A stretch of DNA of 64,000 nucleotides from NCBI GenBank assembly GCA_030704615.1, contig CM060731.1, positions 63,468,756 through 63,532,755 of the forward strand. Direction: 5' to 3'. Shown piece after piece: positions 43,101-54,137 of the stretch; position 1 is the first letter of the stretch, and the number at the start of each line of letters is the position of its first letter. Under the pieces are notes generated by a model. That model was not told where the DNA came from and made no database searches. It saw only the letters and a list, made by a program, of their open reading frames with translations. This DNA is from Takakia lepidozioides. Its lineage: Eukaryota; Streptophyta; Takakiopsida; Takakiales; Takakiaceae. The position numbers were made by a program, and so were the translations under genes.

Positions 43101-44956
43101 CTAAAGGTCTGCGAGAGGCTCTTCATCTGAGGAAGGTCCCGATGATGGTGGTTTGATACCCGCCAGATGGTCCCTCGTTCTTTGAAGTTCCATTCTACGT
43201 GTGTCATCGTCAATCTCTGCTTCGATTATTGCCCCTAGGATCTGGAATGCATTGATAAGGGTGTCCTGATTTCTGATTTGGAGTTTGTGACCTCCGCATT
43301 CAGTGTCAAGACCGAGTTCATGAACCCATAGATCACCCATGGGGGGGTCAAGATGGTAGATGTCCGCCTCCTCCAACATCGCCAGTACATGAGTAGATGG
43401 CTTACAACTTAGCCCTGGATGCTCTTCCAGGTATGCCCCCCAATAGATTTTGGAGGTTTCTATCAAAAGGTAGTGTGGCTGGTATGCCCTAAAGAACTCT
43501 TGGATTTTGTTTTTGATCATAGAATCAGGGCATCCATTGGGAGGACAGGTTCTCATGAAGTGTCTTACATCTTCCGTGGTAATCCATAGTGATTCAACAC
43601 ATTCCCAGTCATCCGAGGTGATGAGGATTGATGGAGAGTTCCCTTGCCTGAAGATGATTGGAGTGATGCATACTGCAAATGGCTCGCCAAAGGTTTGCAG
43701 GGCCGAACAGCCTTTTAAGTCCAACCTTGGAAAGGAGGTTTGTTTAAGACAGATCTTTGCAAAGGTCGGATTATTGGCGATTCCGGTAAGAATTTTGGGT
43801 GATTGTACCATCATTGAAGGATGGCCTTCTGGGGCAGAAGGGGAAGATCGATTCTGCACTTTGGTTTTGCCTTTGTCCTTGTGCCCTTCGTGTGATTGTG
43901 GGTGCTTGTGCCTGCTTCCAGATACATCGGATCCATGACGTTTCCACGAGGTTTTGAATATGTTTTTTTTTTAATGAACTGCAGGTGATCAGCAGGGGTG
44001 GCAGCTGGTTGCTGAACTTGAGGATGCTGTCTTGGAAGCTAGGTTCTGTTGTTGAAGTGGTGAACAGGAGCAGTGCTGCCTTGTGGAGAAGACACAGAGT
44101 TGGTGGATTTGGGACGTGTGATGGGTGACGTTTCCTCTTTCTTGTAGGGCAATTAACCTTAATATGCCCCATTTGTCCACAGTTGAAGCACTCTGATGAG
44201 GAGCAGTCTTCAATGAGGCGAATAGTGTAGTAATTCCCGTTGTCATCTATAGGGAGTCTGACATATTCTGGGAGGATGTCTTCATTTGGCATAGTAAGGA
44301 CCATTTTTGCAGAGCCTGTCTCATATAGCCTGGTCATTCCTTTCCATGCTGGATCTTGCCCCAAGTATGTTGTGTCCATCTGTGGGTCAAAAACTGCCAA
44401 ACAGCCTACATATAACCCAAAAAGCTTGGCAATGTCTGGCAGGTTAACAAGGTACTAGTGACCGTGGTTCCAGGATGGTTTACGTCCAACCCGAGCCCTC
44501 ATCCTTGCTTCCAGAAAGCTCTACAACTAGGTGGTCAGGGATAAATGGCAGTGAAACTATTCTTGGTCCCCAGAGTTTCCCATTCCTATTGCCCAGGTTG
44601 GAATTCCATGGGAAAATATTAACATTAAAACCTTTTGTATGGGGGTTGAATTTGAGTGCTTGAGCTGCTGCCTGTTCTGTTTCAAATACGATGGAGTAGA
44701 ACCCCCGCCCTTTGGAGTGGTAGAATTGTTGCTTAATCTCTCCTGTACCTCCCAGGTGTCTTGTCGCCCAGTCCCTGACGTGTTCTCTGTTCACCTTCTT
44801 GCCTGGAAAATGCAGTAAGATACCGTGCTCCTCCATTCTTTCCACTCTATTGTAAAGCTCTGGAAGGTTAATGTCCGCCAGTGGGAAGTCCTTGTTCATA
44901 GCTACCTGTCTCCTCAGCGTAGTCTTCGGCTGTTGGAGATGGGGGAGGGCCTCCAA
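43101..44956 (-). pseudogene. LINE-B ORF1, three frames
   Basis: 44956-44480: FPLADINLPELYNRVERM, LHFPGKKVNREHVRDWATRH, GNRNGKLWGPRIVSLPF (DUF4283-like). 44400-43771: LAVFDPQMDTTYLG, ILPEYVRLPIDDNGNYYTI and the CCHC knuckle CFNCGQMGHIKVNC near 44170. 43859-43101: the ORF1 tail with LWITTEDVRHFMRTC and IIEAEIDDDTRRMELQR. Frame changes lie near 44470 and 43850. It is a nucleic-acid-binding chaperone-like protein in the family. Confidence 0.78.
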
Positions 44957-45300
44957 GCAATGCAGGATCTAGCCTCGACATTTTTAGAAGGGGCAGGGGA
45001 GGGGATGGAGTGTCAACATAAGAGGATGAAGGCCTGGGGGATGGGTGTCTCATTACTTCAGCCCCTCCAGCATACCTTGATAGCGCTTGATGAGCCAGAA
45101 AGAACCCTGTACCCGATGAGAGAGCGAAGCTCCTGTGCTGCCTCTGCGCAAGGGCGGAGGGGTGACGAATCCCTGCACTATCCTTCGATGTAGGAGCGAC
45201 ATATCCGCTTGGACCCATAATGCAGAGGAAAGGAAATGATCGTACTGAAAGCAAAACACCAGCAAACAGAAGAGAAGAACGCAAAACGAAAGCGCAAAGA

Positions 45301-45904
45301 GGCGAGGAACGAGTACGTAGAGGATTTAGCTAAGAAAGGAAAGAGAGGGAGAGAGGGAGAGAGTGGGGACAAATGTCAGAAAGCCATGAGGTAAAAGTGG
45401 CGGCGAACTAGCTGGCCAGACTATTCATTAGCCGTCATTCCTAGGAGATGACTGGGTAGGGGCGCCGCTTGCACGAGACTGGGATTAAAGGAGGAAGGAT
45501 GAAGATTTCACGAAAAGACAGAAATCATGAAAAGATGATGCAGTCTTGAGAAAATAGCATTGAACATATGAGAATAGCCTATTGAGCTGCAGCTTGAATC
45601 GTGGAGAATGTTTCACATAAGGTGATAACCATGAAGCTAAGGATCTAGTCTGTAAGTCGTGAAAGGGAAGGAGAAATCGTGAGAGACGAAGAGACCGTTG
45701 GGGGTCTCTCCGGAGCGCCATCCTTAAAAAAAAGGAGCGCCATCTTATATTCTTCCTATAAACTTCCGCATAAAATCTAAATTCAATCAAATGAGATAAA
45801 CGTTGAAGTTTTTGTAAAATTTTGAACAGTGTTCGTACAAGTAGTCACTAGGAGTGCGGAGCAACGCGTCGCTCTAGTACTTAAGAATACAAGAGGGTCT
45901 CAAG
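45301..45904. other. LINE-B 5' flank
   Basis: A GA-rich tract (45336-45366, GAGAGAGGG-like) and an 11-bp direct repeat GGAGCGCCATC (45712-45722 and 45734-45744) around CTTAAAAAAAA. No gene. Confidence 0.5.
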
Positions 45905-46190
45905 CAGTGGTGAATAGCTTAATGGTAGAGTGATGGCACTGGAGGTAGCGAGGTGCCGGGTGCCATTCAAGATGGCTGGCTGAGGTTACCCACGTCCATG
46001 TTATTCCGTGTTAGTGTCACCCATAGTCAATGGAGTTACACTCCCCTGTAACCAGCTGTAATTCCAACTAGAGTTACACTCCCTTCAGCTCCATGTCACT
46101 CAAGAGAGGGTGGGGAAGAATTGACATGCCGGAAACATGCATACTCTCATGTTAGAGGTTGCACTTGTGTATTAAGTTCTTACATTATTC
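45905..46190 (+). mobile_element. tRNA-derived SINE, family S1, fullest copy
   Basis: The head has TAGCTTAATGGTAGAG (A-box) at about 45925 and GTGCCATTCAAGAT (B-box-like) near 45960. The body carries GAGTTACACTCCCCTG, CCCTTCAGCTCCATGTCACT and GAGAGGGTGGGGAAG. It ends TATTAAGTTCTTACATTATT near 46190. Four relatives in this window share these blocks. Confidence 0.65.
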
Positions 46191-47239
46191 CTACTGCTCC
46201 GTTCACAATCAGTCTGTTGCATTCTGATTCCAAATCTTTGTCATGCTTAACCCTCAATTAAAACGCATGTCCTCATTAAAGAAAACATTATCTGCACCTT
46301 AGTGGAGTTCAAAACTGTGTTTTTATTCAACTTGAAATGCATATTGGCACGAAGTGCTTTCAAGGGCTTGAATCCGGGCTTTGACAATGCTCTGTGTCAC
46401 TCTTCCTATCTGGCGACCTTGCCTAGATGGTGGCAGGGTTGAAATTAATATATCCCATTGTGGTGGAATTGTTGGGAGGGGAAAGACATTGCTGATGTTA
46501 TTTCTGCTCAATGGTCATCCTGTAGAACTAACCTCTTTCCAAGTAACTTTGTGCGTGTCACAAGAAAATCTCGAGGTATCTTTTCTCTGGAGTCTGGACG
46601 TTATTTATTTGGGTGAAGATTTAAGAAAGTAATTAAGTAACACATGATTGTCGCTCTAGATGGTGGAGAGCCTCAAAACCATGGTGGGGATGGTACTTGC
46701 TGGAAGTTTTTCTCTGGAGAGCTGGGGCCAAGGTTCTTGTCTCAGTACAAGAAATTAGCTAACTCATTACCTTGGACATGAGAAATTACACATACACATC
46801 AATATATGAAGCAAGGTAGTCTGTTATCTTATTTTGTTTTATTCTGTTTTGTAGCATTGAGATCTCTCAAACCAAGGGCCCCAGCCCTGGTGCTTGGTAC
46901 CCTTGGAAAGCCCTCAGATGAGGAAGGGTGCACCGACTTGGTCTCATAATTTTTGGACCTGCGGTCTGGGAGATGTCAAATTTCAAGTACTTTTGGTCGC
47001 TGGAAATTCGTGAAAGAAAGCAAAGTGGGCTTTCCTAGGACAGTGATTGCACACTTGGGCCAATGGCACAGGCTACCCTAGTTAACTATTAAACATAACT
47101 GGTGCCACAAAACCAAGCATAAAGCATAAATGGTCTAGATGTTGCAAGAGTGGGACGAAAAAGTTCCAAGGAAAGGATGCTGAACAGAGATTTGGTAAAC
47201 CAAGAGGAAGTGGAAAGAAATGGGCATTTGAGCTCTACC
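46191..47239. other. 3' flank of the alpha-amylase gene
   Basis: Presumably holds the amylase 3' UTR at its high end. A duplicated phrase (CCTAGATGGTGGCAGG and CTAGATGGTGGAGAG) and an open frame at 46381-46632 were checked; no motif was found. Confidence 0.45.
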
Positions 47240-50200
47240 TTAATCCTTTGCTTCATGTCCATACTTATCACGCTCTGTCTTATCAACAAGCTCCGGAACC
47301 TCTTCCAGTATTCGTTTTTTGGTCTTGTGTGACATCTTTTCGGTGACATGGACTGTGTGAGTTGGTTCAATTGCAACAACCCCCAAATTATCTTCTTGGC
47401 TTTCATCATGCTCAGGCAAAACCCGAGAAGTAGGTGGTCTGGAGCTCTCCCAGACAGCATAGCCATCACCATATGTTGCCAATTTCCATTCCCTTTCATC
47501 CGGTAACAATGCCCCCATTTCCATCCTGCCGGCAAACCATGTTTCATTACTGATTGTGGACCACAAATAAGTTACTAAAGAACAACAAAGCAAAAAGAGT
47601 ACCATTTTCAACACACTGCTACGATCAACGCTTTCAGACCAGTGCAAATCCATCCTCCATTCGTCAAGAAGTGATGATGAAGAGAGAGAGACACATGCAG
47701 AGAGACTCTTGGGGTCAAGGAGTTTTAAAAACATATAAACAGAGATTGGCTTGTTGAGTTCACTGTACAGTCCTGCTTTGCAAGTTCTCTCTCTGACACA
47801 TACACACAGAAGAATAACTCAGGCAAGACAAAAGAGTTTCCCCATACTTATAAGATCAAAGATTACCAAGGTCTTACACCAATGTCCTTTCTGGGGAGAG
47901 GACTTTTGGGGAAGGTGACAAGTGATATATCAATGGAAGGTAAACAAAGGTTGGCTTGATGAACAATGTACACTTCAGCTTCATGGGTGGTCATGTGTCT
48001 ATATTACACACACATAACAAAAGCCCTTTTCCTGTCAACAATGCGCCAGGTGTAGGCTTACCGAGGTCCAAGCTTGACAATAAGCCGGTCTGCAACAGTG
48101 GCCACATAAATGTCATCTTCTGCGATATGTATGCTGAGTTTACTTTCGGAAGTAATGAAGTTCCGCCTTCGGACTTCTACAAGCTCGCGAATCTGGCCTT
48201 TTATTTTCCATTCAAAATAGTGGTCGTAAAACTGGACAGGTAGAAAAAAGAGCATGCTAGTGAGAAAAAGTTACATATCTGAATGGAACAGTCATTGTCT
48301 CAGTTTATTAATAAGTCTTCTTGATATCCATAGCCACAACACTCACCACAAATGGAATATTACTTCTGGACATTGGCATGATCTTGCCCTTCCAAAGCAA
48401 ATCACAGGGTTTGAACCAAAGTAGTAGCCCCAAATTGCCACAGCATTCATCCAGGATAGACCAAAGTCTGGTTGCAGGGGCTAATGATTTTAAGGGTGAG
48501 CATTGACATCAAACTAGAGAGACATTGTTGATTTCATCAGTGCTACCGTCATTTGGCACTGATATAGCACATGGTGTAAGGCCACAGGAGATAGAGTGTT
48601 AATGCTTAGGCTGCTACAGCTGCCATGCTTGACAAAACAATGTTGATTACAGAATGACACCTTAGCCCCCAGTTTGCCATGGAAGTCACAATGCTAGAGA
48701 GAAAAAGAAGAAAGACAGACTTGAGCATTGCAGGAGGCTGTTATGGGCCTTCGGCACACAGTAGAACTACAAAGAGAGAAAAAGAGACTAAGAAAGAAGG
48801 TTTTCATGAAGTCCAAGAGGTCCTGAGGGAGAGAGAGGCATACGATACAGGGAATGCCTGGGTGGGTAATGATGTAGGCATAGCCCATTGCAACTTTATC
48901 ATCTGGAAAGTTCCAGTGGCGTTGTGTGGACCCTGTGTCATGGTTGTCTAGGAAAGTCACTGCTCGTTGTGGCCACCAACCTGTTAATCATAAGAATTTA
49001 AGTTGAACAAGAATTCAGAGATTAAATTATTGAGTATTCTCAGTAAAACATTAGCTACGATATACCCTTGCGGACACGGTTCTTGTAGGATAACACCTGC
49101 TCCGAGCTAGTTGTGGGGTTTTGACATACTAGGGTATGGAAATTAACAACATACCTCCATAGCACTCTAACACATCCCATAGCATTTAAAGGCTGTCAAT
49201 GAAAATATACAAGACTGTCGCGTTTGTGCGAGGTAGCATAGTCTGCTACTTGAACAGCTGTGGCACACCATGGAGTTCTAACCTGTGCCGTATTGATGGA
49301 TCAGGGTAGAAGTTAGTCCTCTAAATGTGCCACAAAAGGGCATGATTGAATTGTAAGATGCAGTTGAGGACCAAAAGAACAAGCCAACAATGACATACAG
49401 AAGAAGGGAGCCACTGTGGTTTGCAGAGGGGGCATACCAATGAGGCCAGGGGCCTTCCCATTAGCATCTTGAAGGCGCCATAGTTCACCCTGTACAGCAG
49501 CTTGCAATACTCCTTTTGTGGTGAAGTCAAAAGCGCAGCACCGGCCCCCAGTTCCATCAATCCAGTCACATAGTTTCTGTCGATGTGGGTCTGTTAACAC
49601 TCACCCAATTTAGGCATACTTGTCTCTCTCATAGAAAAATCTAATCAAGAGTTGTTCAGACAACAAACCAAAAAAAGAAACTTTTTTTTCAAGGTGGTTA
49701 AGTATGCCTCTCACCCTCTCTTTCAAAGAAAACAGCAACTCTGGCTACAGCTTATCCTATGCCCATAATCCCCAGAGCATGACATCCTCCCAGAGCTAGT
49801 TGTTCTAATAGAGGAAGAAAGACGTTGTATAACATCCACAGACGATCACGGAGGATGAGAAAGAAGAGACACATAACATCCGCAGGAGCCCCACAGCACC
49901 TACAGAAAAACATAATAGACAGACAGAAACCAAAGAACAAATCAAACCCAAAACATTGCAGAGAGAAACAGCACCCTGGTTTGCATCAGGGTTGGTGCCT
50001 GTATATGACATTGTTGTCCAAACCTCCCCGACTGCAAACGTTGGGCTAGTGCGCTCGCAATACCTGCCTTTAAAGCAGCACCCTCTCATTTGTAAGCAGT
50101 TGGAACTATATTAGAAAACAACCAACCACAAAAGAGACAGAAAGGTTGGTAAATTTCTTTTTCAATCAATAACCTTGGTGTATATTTCACAGCCAGCTTT

Positions 50201-52885
50201 GGCAGCCAATGACATTCCACATTCCAGCCTCTCTAATGCATCTAGTATGCACGGTTACTTTCAATACCATGTTTTGCTGACCACATGAGGCTACATGAGA
50301 ACTACACAAATACCACATTACTAAGGCTCAATAACATAGTAACTAGTTGATCACATTTATAGGGTTTAAGTGAAGATGTGGGAGGACATTGACTTACAGG
50401 CCACTATATTTGGGTGCAAAGCCCTTGGCAAAATCAAAGCGCCACCCATCAAATCCTATCTCTGCTCGCAGCCAGTTCATCCAGTCGGTAAGCTCATCTT
50501 GAACTTGCTTGTTGGTATGGTCCAGGTCAGGGGCTGCACCATATTTCTCTCCAGTGTCATGGTGCCCTTTGCCCCCACTATCATAGGTGTCATCGTCAAC
50601 CACCTGCGTACATTTGCCCCCACTATCATAAGTGTCATCGTCAACCACTTTGACCTTTGTACACGAGCTTCTGGAATTCAACTAACAGAGGTGCAATGAC
50701 GGTTTCTTATGCCCACAGTATGGACATGTGGGCTCTTCTTTTCAAGGAGAGAGAAAGAATCTTGATTGATATATGGGACCGGGAAAAACAGAGAAGCACT
50801 AGAAAACCCAGCTTACAGTTTACAGTCCTAATAACTAAGTGCCTCTGCCAAGGATGAGCAGACTCTGATGAGATAGTAGCAACACCCGCTACGGGAGAGA
50901 GGGAGAGAGGGGTCTGCCTCAGAGATATGCCATGCAATTTGGTACCATGCCAATATCATTCCTTTCATTTGTACTAATGACTTCCCCGAAGACTAAAGGA
51001 AGGTCGATGATGATACTAGTCCCATTCTCTGCAAATGGATCTCTAAGCCCTACCTTATCTTCTGTTTCTGTTTCTACATGGAAGGTAATGGAAGTATTAA
51101 TCCTCTCACATCACTAACTCGACCGTTCCCACGAAGAGGTACTTTAGGATAACTTTCTCTTGCAGTAGCCGCTTGGATATCAAATATAGCCTGTGACAAT
51201 TTCACACATATTCTTCCACTTCTTAAACTGGATTCCAGAAGTCTAGCTATAGCTGGAAAAAATCCATCATGTTTATGGTGAAAATCAGTTTATGCATTGA
51301 AACTGAAGATAAATTAGATATAACTTTGATTTAAATCGATGTTCTAATACATCACAAAAGTCGAATATATAAAAGCAGAGCGTGCAGGAGAAATAGCTTT
51401 AGGTGCAGCTGGTCTCCTTCAGGTGATTCAAAAACTCTCCAACGAAGTAACTACTTCAAAACCAAAATAGATAAAAGCATGGCCCAGGAGCGGTATTCTT
51501 CTTCTCCAATTTGACTTGTAGTCAAGTCCAAATTCTGGAACATCTTCAACAAAACTTGACCACAAGTTGGAATGGTTTGTAAATCTTGAATCTCTGAAGT
51601 GGCTAGTTATAAAACCGAGTGGCCAAACCTCTGAAGAGATTTCCAGTTTGCAGTCTACTTGCAATTTTACCTTTATACTACATATACACCTATTTACAGT
51701 AAGGAAAAAAAACATGTTATCAGGCATACATCCATATAAGTATTGAGTGATCTCCATACTTCCGATTAAAGGTAGCCAAAAAAGAAGTACTGAGAAAATC
51801 TGATCTAAGTTTAGAAGGATTTTCAGAAGAGAAAACCAGAGACAAACAGCAAAGAGAAGAAAAACAGAAGCAAGGACAAAATAGACACGGATACGAACAA
51901 AACAACAAACACGGATTCATCTTGAACCCGTAAACTGAGAATTGTGGTATAGTGACTGTCTCTCACTAATCCATGGACCAAGCATGTGGAAATTTAATTG
52001 AGGGCACCAGTGCTTATGGGCCCCACCCCAGTAGGTTTTGAGGACAAGTCCATGTGCACTTGTGTGATTCTGTTGATACAGAGCGAGGACACAGCTATTG
52101 GACCAAGATGCTGGACTTATGATTTGACCAAACAAGTAGTACATATGCATGTGTGCATATGTGTGTGTGTGTTGGGCAGAGGGTTGAGGCAATGAGTATG
52201 AAGGACAGCTTACCGCCCAAGGACCCCAGGCCAATCTCTTGTCCTTGACACCGCCCTCAAACACATTCCAGTGGCCAGCAGAATCCTGCTTGTTCCCACT
52301 GCGGTGGTTGATCACAATATCAGCAACAGCACAAATCCCATGGGTGTGCAAGGTGTCTATGAGATCTCGCAACTGTGTACCTTTGCCAAATCTTGACGCA
52401 TCCAGATTGTAGAGTTGCCCTGGTAAATAGCCTGTATACGAGCCACATGAGTAAGACCGGTCTTGCAAGGGATGAGAGAGCTGTACAAATAGGAGGAATA
52501 TGCTGCTACTGCAACAGGGCTAGCTTTGCATGCACAGGTCCGGTGGAACAACCCATCCTAATCTGGTGAGGATCTAATATTGTAGTTGTTTTCTTACAGC
52601 AAGTAATGGTCCAAGTTCTACTCTAGCTAGTCCGAAAAAGAAGTACAGCATTAAATGAGGTGAATCATGCTTTTGATAACCAAAACCTACTGACCACTAG
52701 TAGAGATCCTATCAACACCATTGATAATGGTGAGGCTGAGAGAGAATACCATTCTTATCCACCGACTGGGAGACAGGAGGAAGCCAGACATCTGTGACAC
52801 CCAGTTCAGCCAGGTCCTCTACCTTACTCTGGAAATTCAGCCACCAAGGATATTGTTTAGGAGATTCCCAATTGAACCCCTGCAT
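47240..52885 (-). CDS. Alpha-amylase (GH13), 8 exons, with C-terminal extension
   Basis: Exons in gene order: 52885-52750, 52431-52214, 50603-50398, 50063-49975, 49590-49438, 48980-48844, 48231-48062, 47525-47240 (TAA). All have AG/GT borders and compatible phases; the model is 464 aa from the first ATG. Conserved regions: [13 protein letters not shown] (res 3-15), [28 protein letters not shown] with nucleophile Asp175, FAVGEVW with acid/base Glu200, FLDNHDTGS with Asp282, [13 protein letters not shown] and YGDGYAVWE (res 388-396). It hydrolyses alpha-1,4 bonds in starch. Closest in wording to plant AMY2/AMY3. Residues 397-464 are a charged tail not usual in the family. The true N-terminus is uncertain: CAG before GGGTTC (52882-52880) is also a good splice acceptor, so an upstream exon may exist, one candidate being 53885-53687. 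Confidence 0.9.
50568..50648. repeat. 45-bp tandem duplication at an amylase splice acceptor
   Basis: TTTGCCCCCACTATCATARG continues to CAACCAC at 50568-50603 and again at 50613-50648, with one mismatch and a 45-bp period. On the - strand the second unit is the start of exon 3 and the first lies in the intron just before it. Both read in the same frame ([12 protein letters not shown] twice). Confidence 0.85.
52146..52172. repeat. (GT)n microsatellite in the second amylase intron
   Basis: GCATGTGTGCATATGTGTGT continuing to 52172; an ordinary dinucleotide repeat. Confidence 0.7.
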
Positions 52886-54137
52886 TCCAGCACACCAAAT
52901 CATTACAGTTGATATGTCAGGACAAACCCTACCATTCAAGAGATGATTGAAATTGCAAGGCCACCAATGAGACGAGTTTGCCATCACCTTCTCAATTGAA
53001 AGGCATCTTCTCAAGAATATGAGAGAAGAGAGAAAGAAAGAAATTTTCTGTCCATGTGGAGAGCCCAAAGGATTCATGGGACAAAGTAGTACTATGCGAG
53101 GGAGATGAGTGGATTGACCACTCACTAAGAATGGTAACTATGATGTACAACTGATGCCATGGACCACACAAAATACAAACCCTTCCCAAGCTGGTCCTGG
53201 GATTTCCACCCACAATGATGAAAACCTAAAACAAAGGGTGTCAGTGTGCCCTCAGCCAACGATGATCAGGAGATTGATTCTTTTTAGAGATGAGATTGAC
53301 ATCATCTGAGGAAGCATAACTGTCCAGCACTGCTACTGTGCCTCTACCTTCATACAGAGGTGACACATGACTTGAATACATCGCCAATTTGCACTATAGC
53401 ATGAAAAACAGACTGGGAGGAAGGCACGAATAAAGAAACACCCACACATGAATACAAGTTGAGAAACACTGAAAGGCGTTTGAATTTACTAAGAGGGAAA
53501 CTTGTGGCCTATTAAGGCCTCTCTTGACATACCCCAACAATAAAACCCATGACAGTTGATACCAATCAAGTTCCCATTACTTTCCAATAGACAGCAACAT
53601 AGACATACAGAGACACACAATTAAAGCAAAACCTGAAACAGAAGAACCTCCGAAGTGTCAGCCGGTGTCGGCCGTGCTGGCCTAACCTTTCCCCCTGCAT
53701 GGTATTCGAAGTGCCTCATATGTAACTCCTTATCATGAAACCTTCCGTGTCCATGATTTCCAACAGCTTGAGCCCAAACCACTCGCTTTCTTTGCACAGA
53801 TCCTCTCTGAGCATATGTAGCAAAACCCAGTTTTCTTGAAATCCCACCTTTAGTTACTATAGTTTCTATAGGGTTGAATGGAAACGTACACTCGGACTAA
53901 TCCAGCCAAATTACCCACACATAAATTTCACCCTGGCGTGTGACAAATTAGCCAGACTAATTGCTGGCTGAAGGTCATGAAGAAAACTGCTGAACCATAA
54001 ACAATATCACCCACCCACATTGTTTAAAGACCTCCAGACTATTGTGACACAACTGGTACATGGTAAAGCTATGAACTGAAAGAATTTCAAATTTGAGATT
54101 GCTTCCAATGTGCAGGGCATGGCAGTGTAGCAATTAC
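52886..54137. other. Region between amylase and TGD1-like exons, with a candidate exon
   Basis: On the - strand, 53885-53687 is open and ends at a good donor (AAAG|GTTAGG). It reads QRGSVQRKRVVWAQAVGNHG and later MRHFEYHAGGK. Its end phase (0) fits the amylase acceptor at 52879, so it may be an upstream amylase exon. A second open stretch at 53215-53170 (WVEIPGPAWEG) is weaker. I cannot assign either to a family. Confidence 0.35.

Larger units (their letters stand above)
38440..45300 (-). mobile_element. LINE-B, L1-type retrotransposon, degraded
   Basis: Same organisation and same 3' end as LINE-A, with a (TA)n tail at 38448-38467. ORF1 covers about 44956-43101, ORF2 about 43013-39167. RT is intact in one 469-codon frame, but the endonuclease has lost its C-terminal half and ORF1 is split among three frames. 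The 5' border near 45300 is approximate. Confidence 0.8.
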
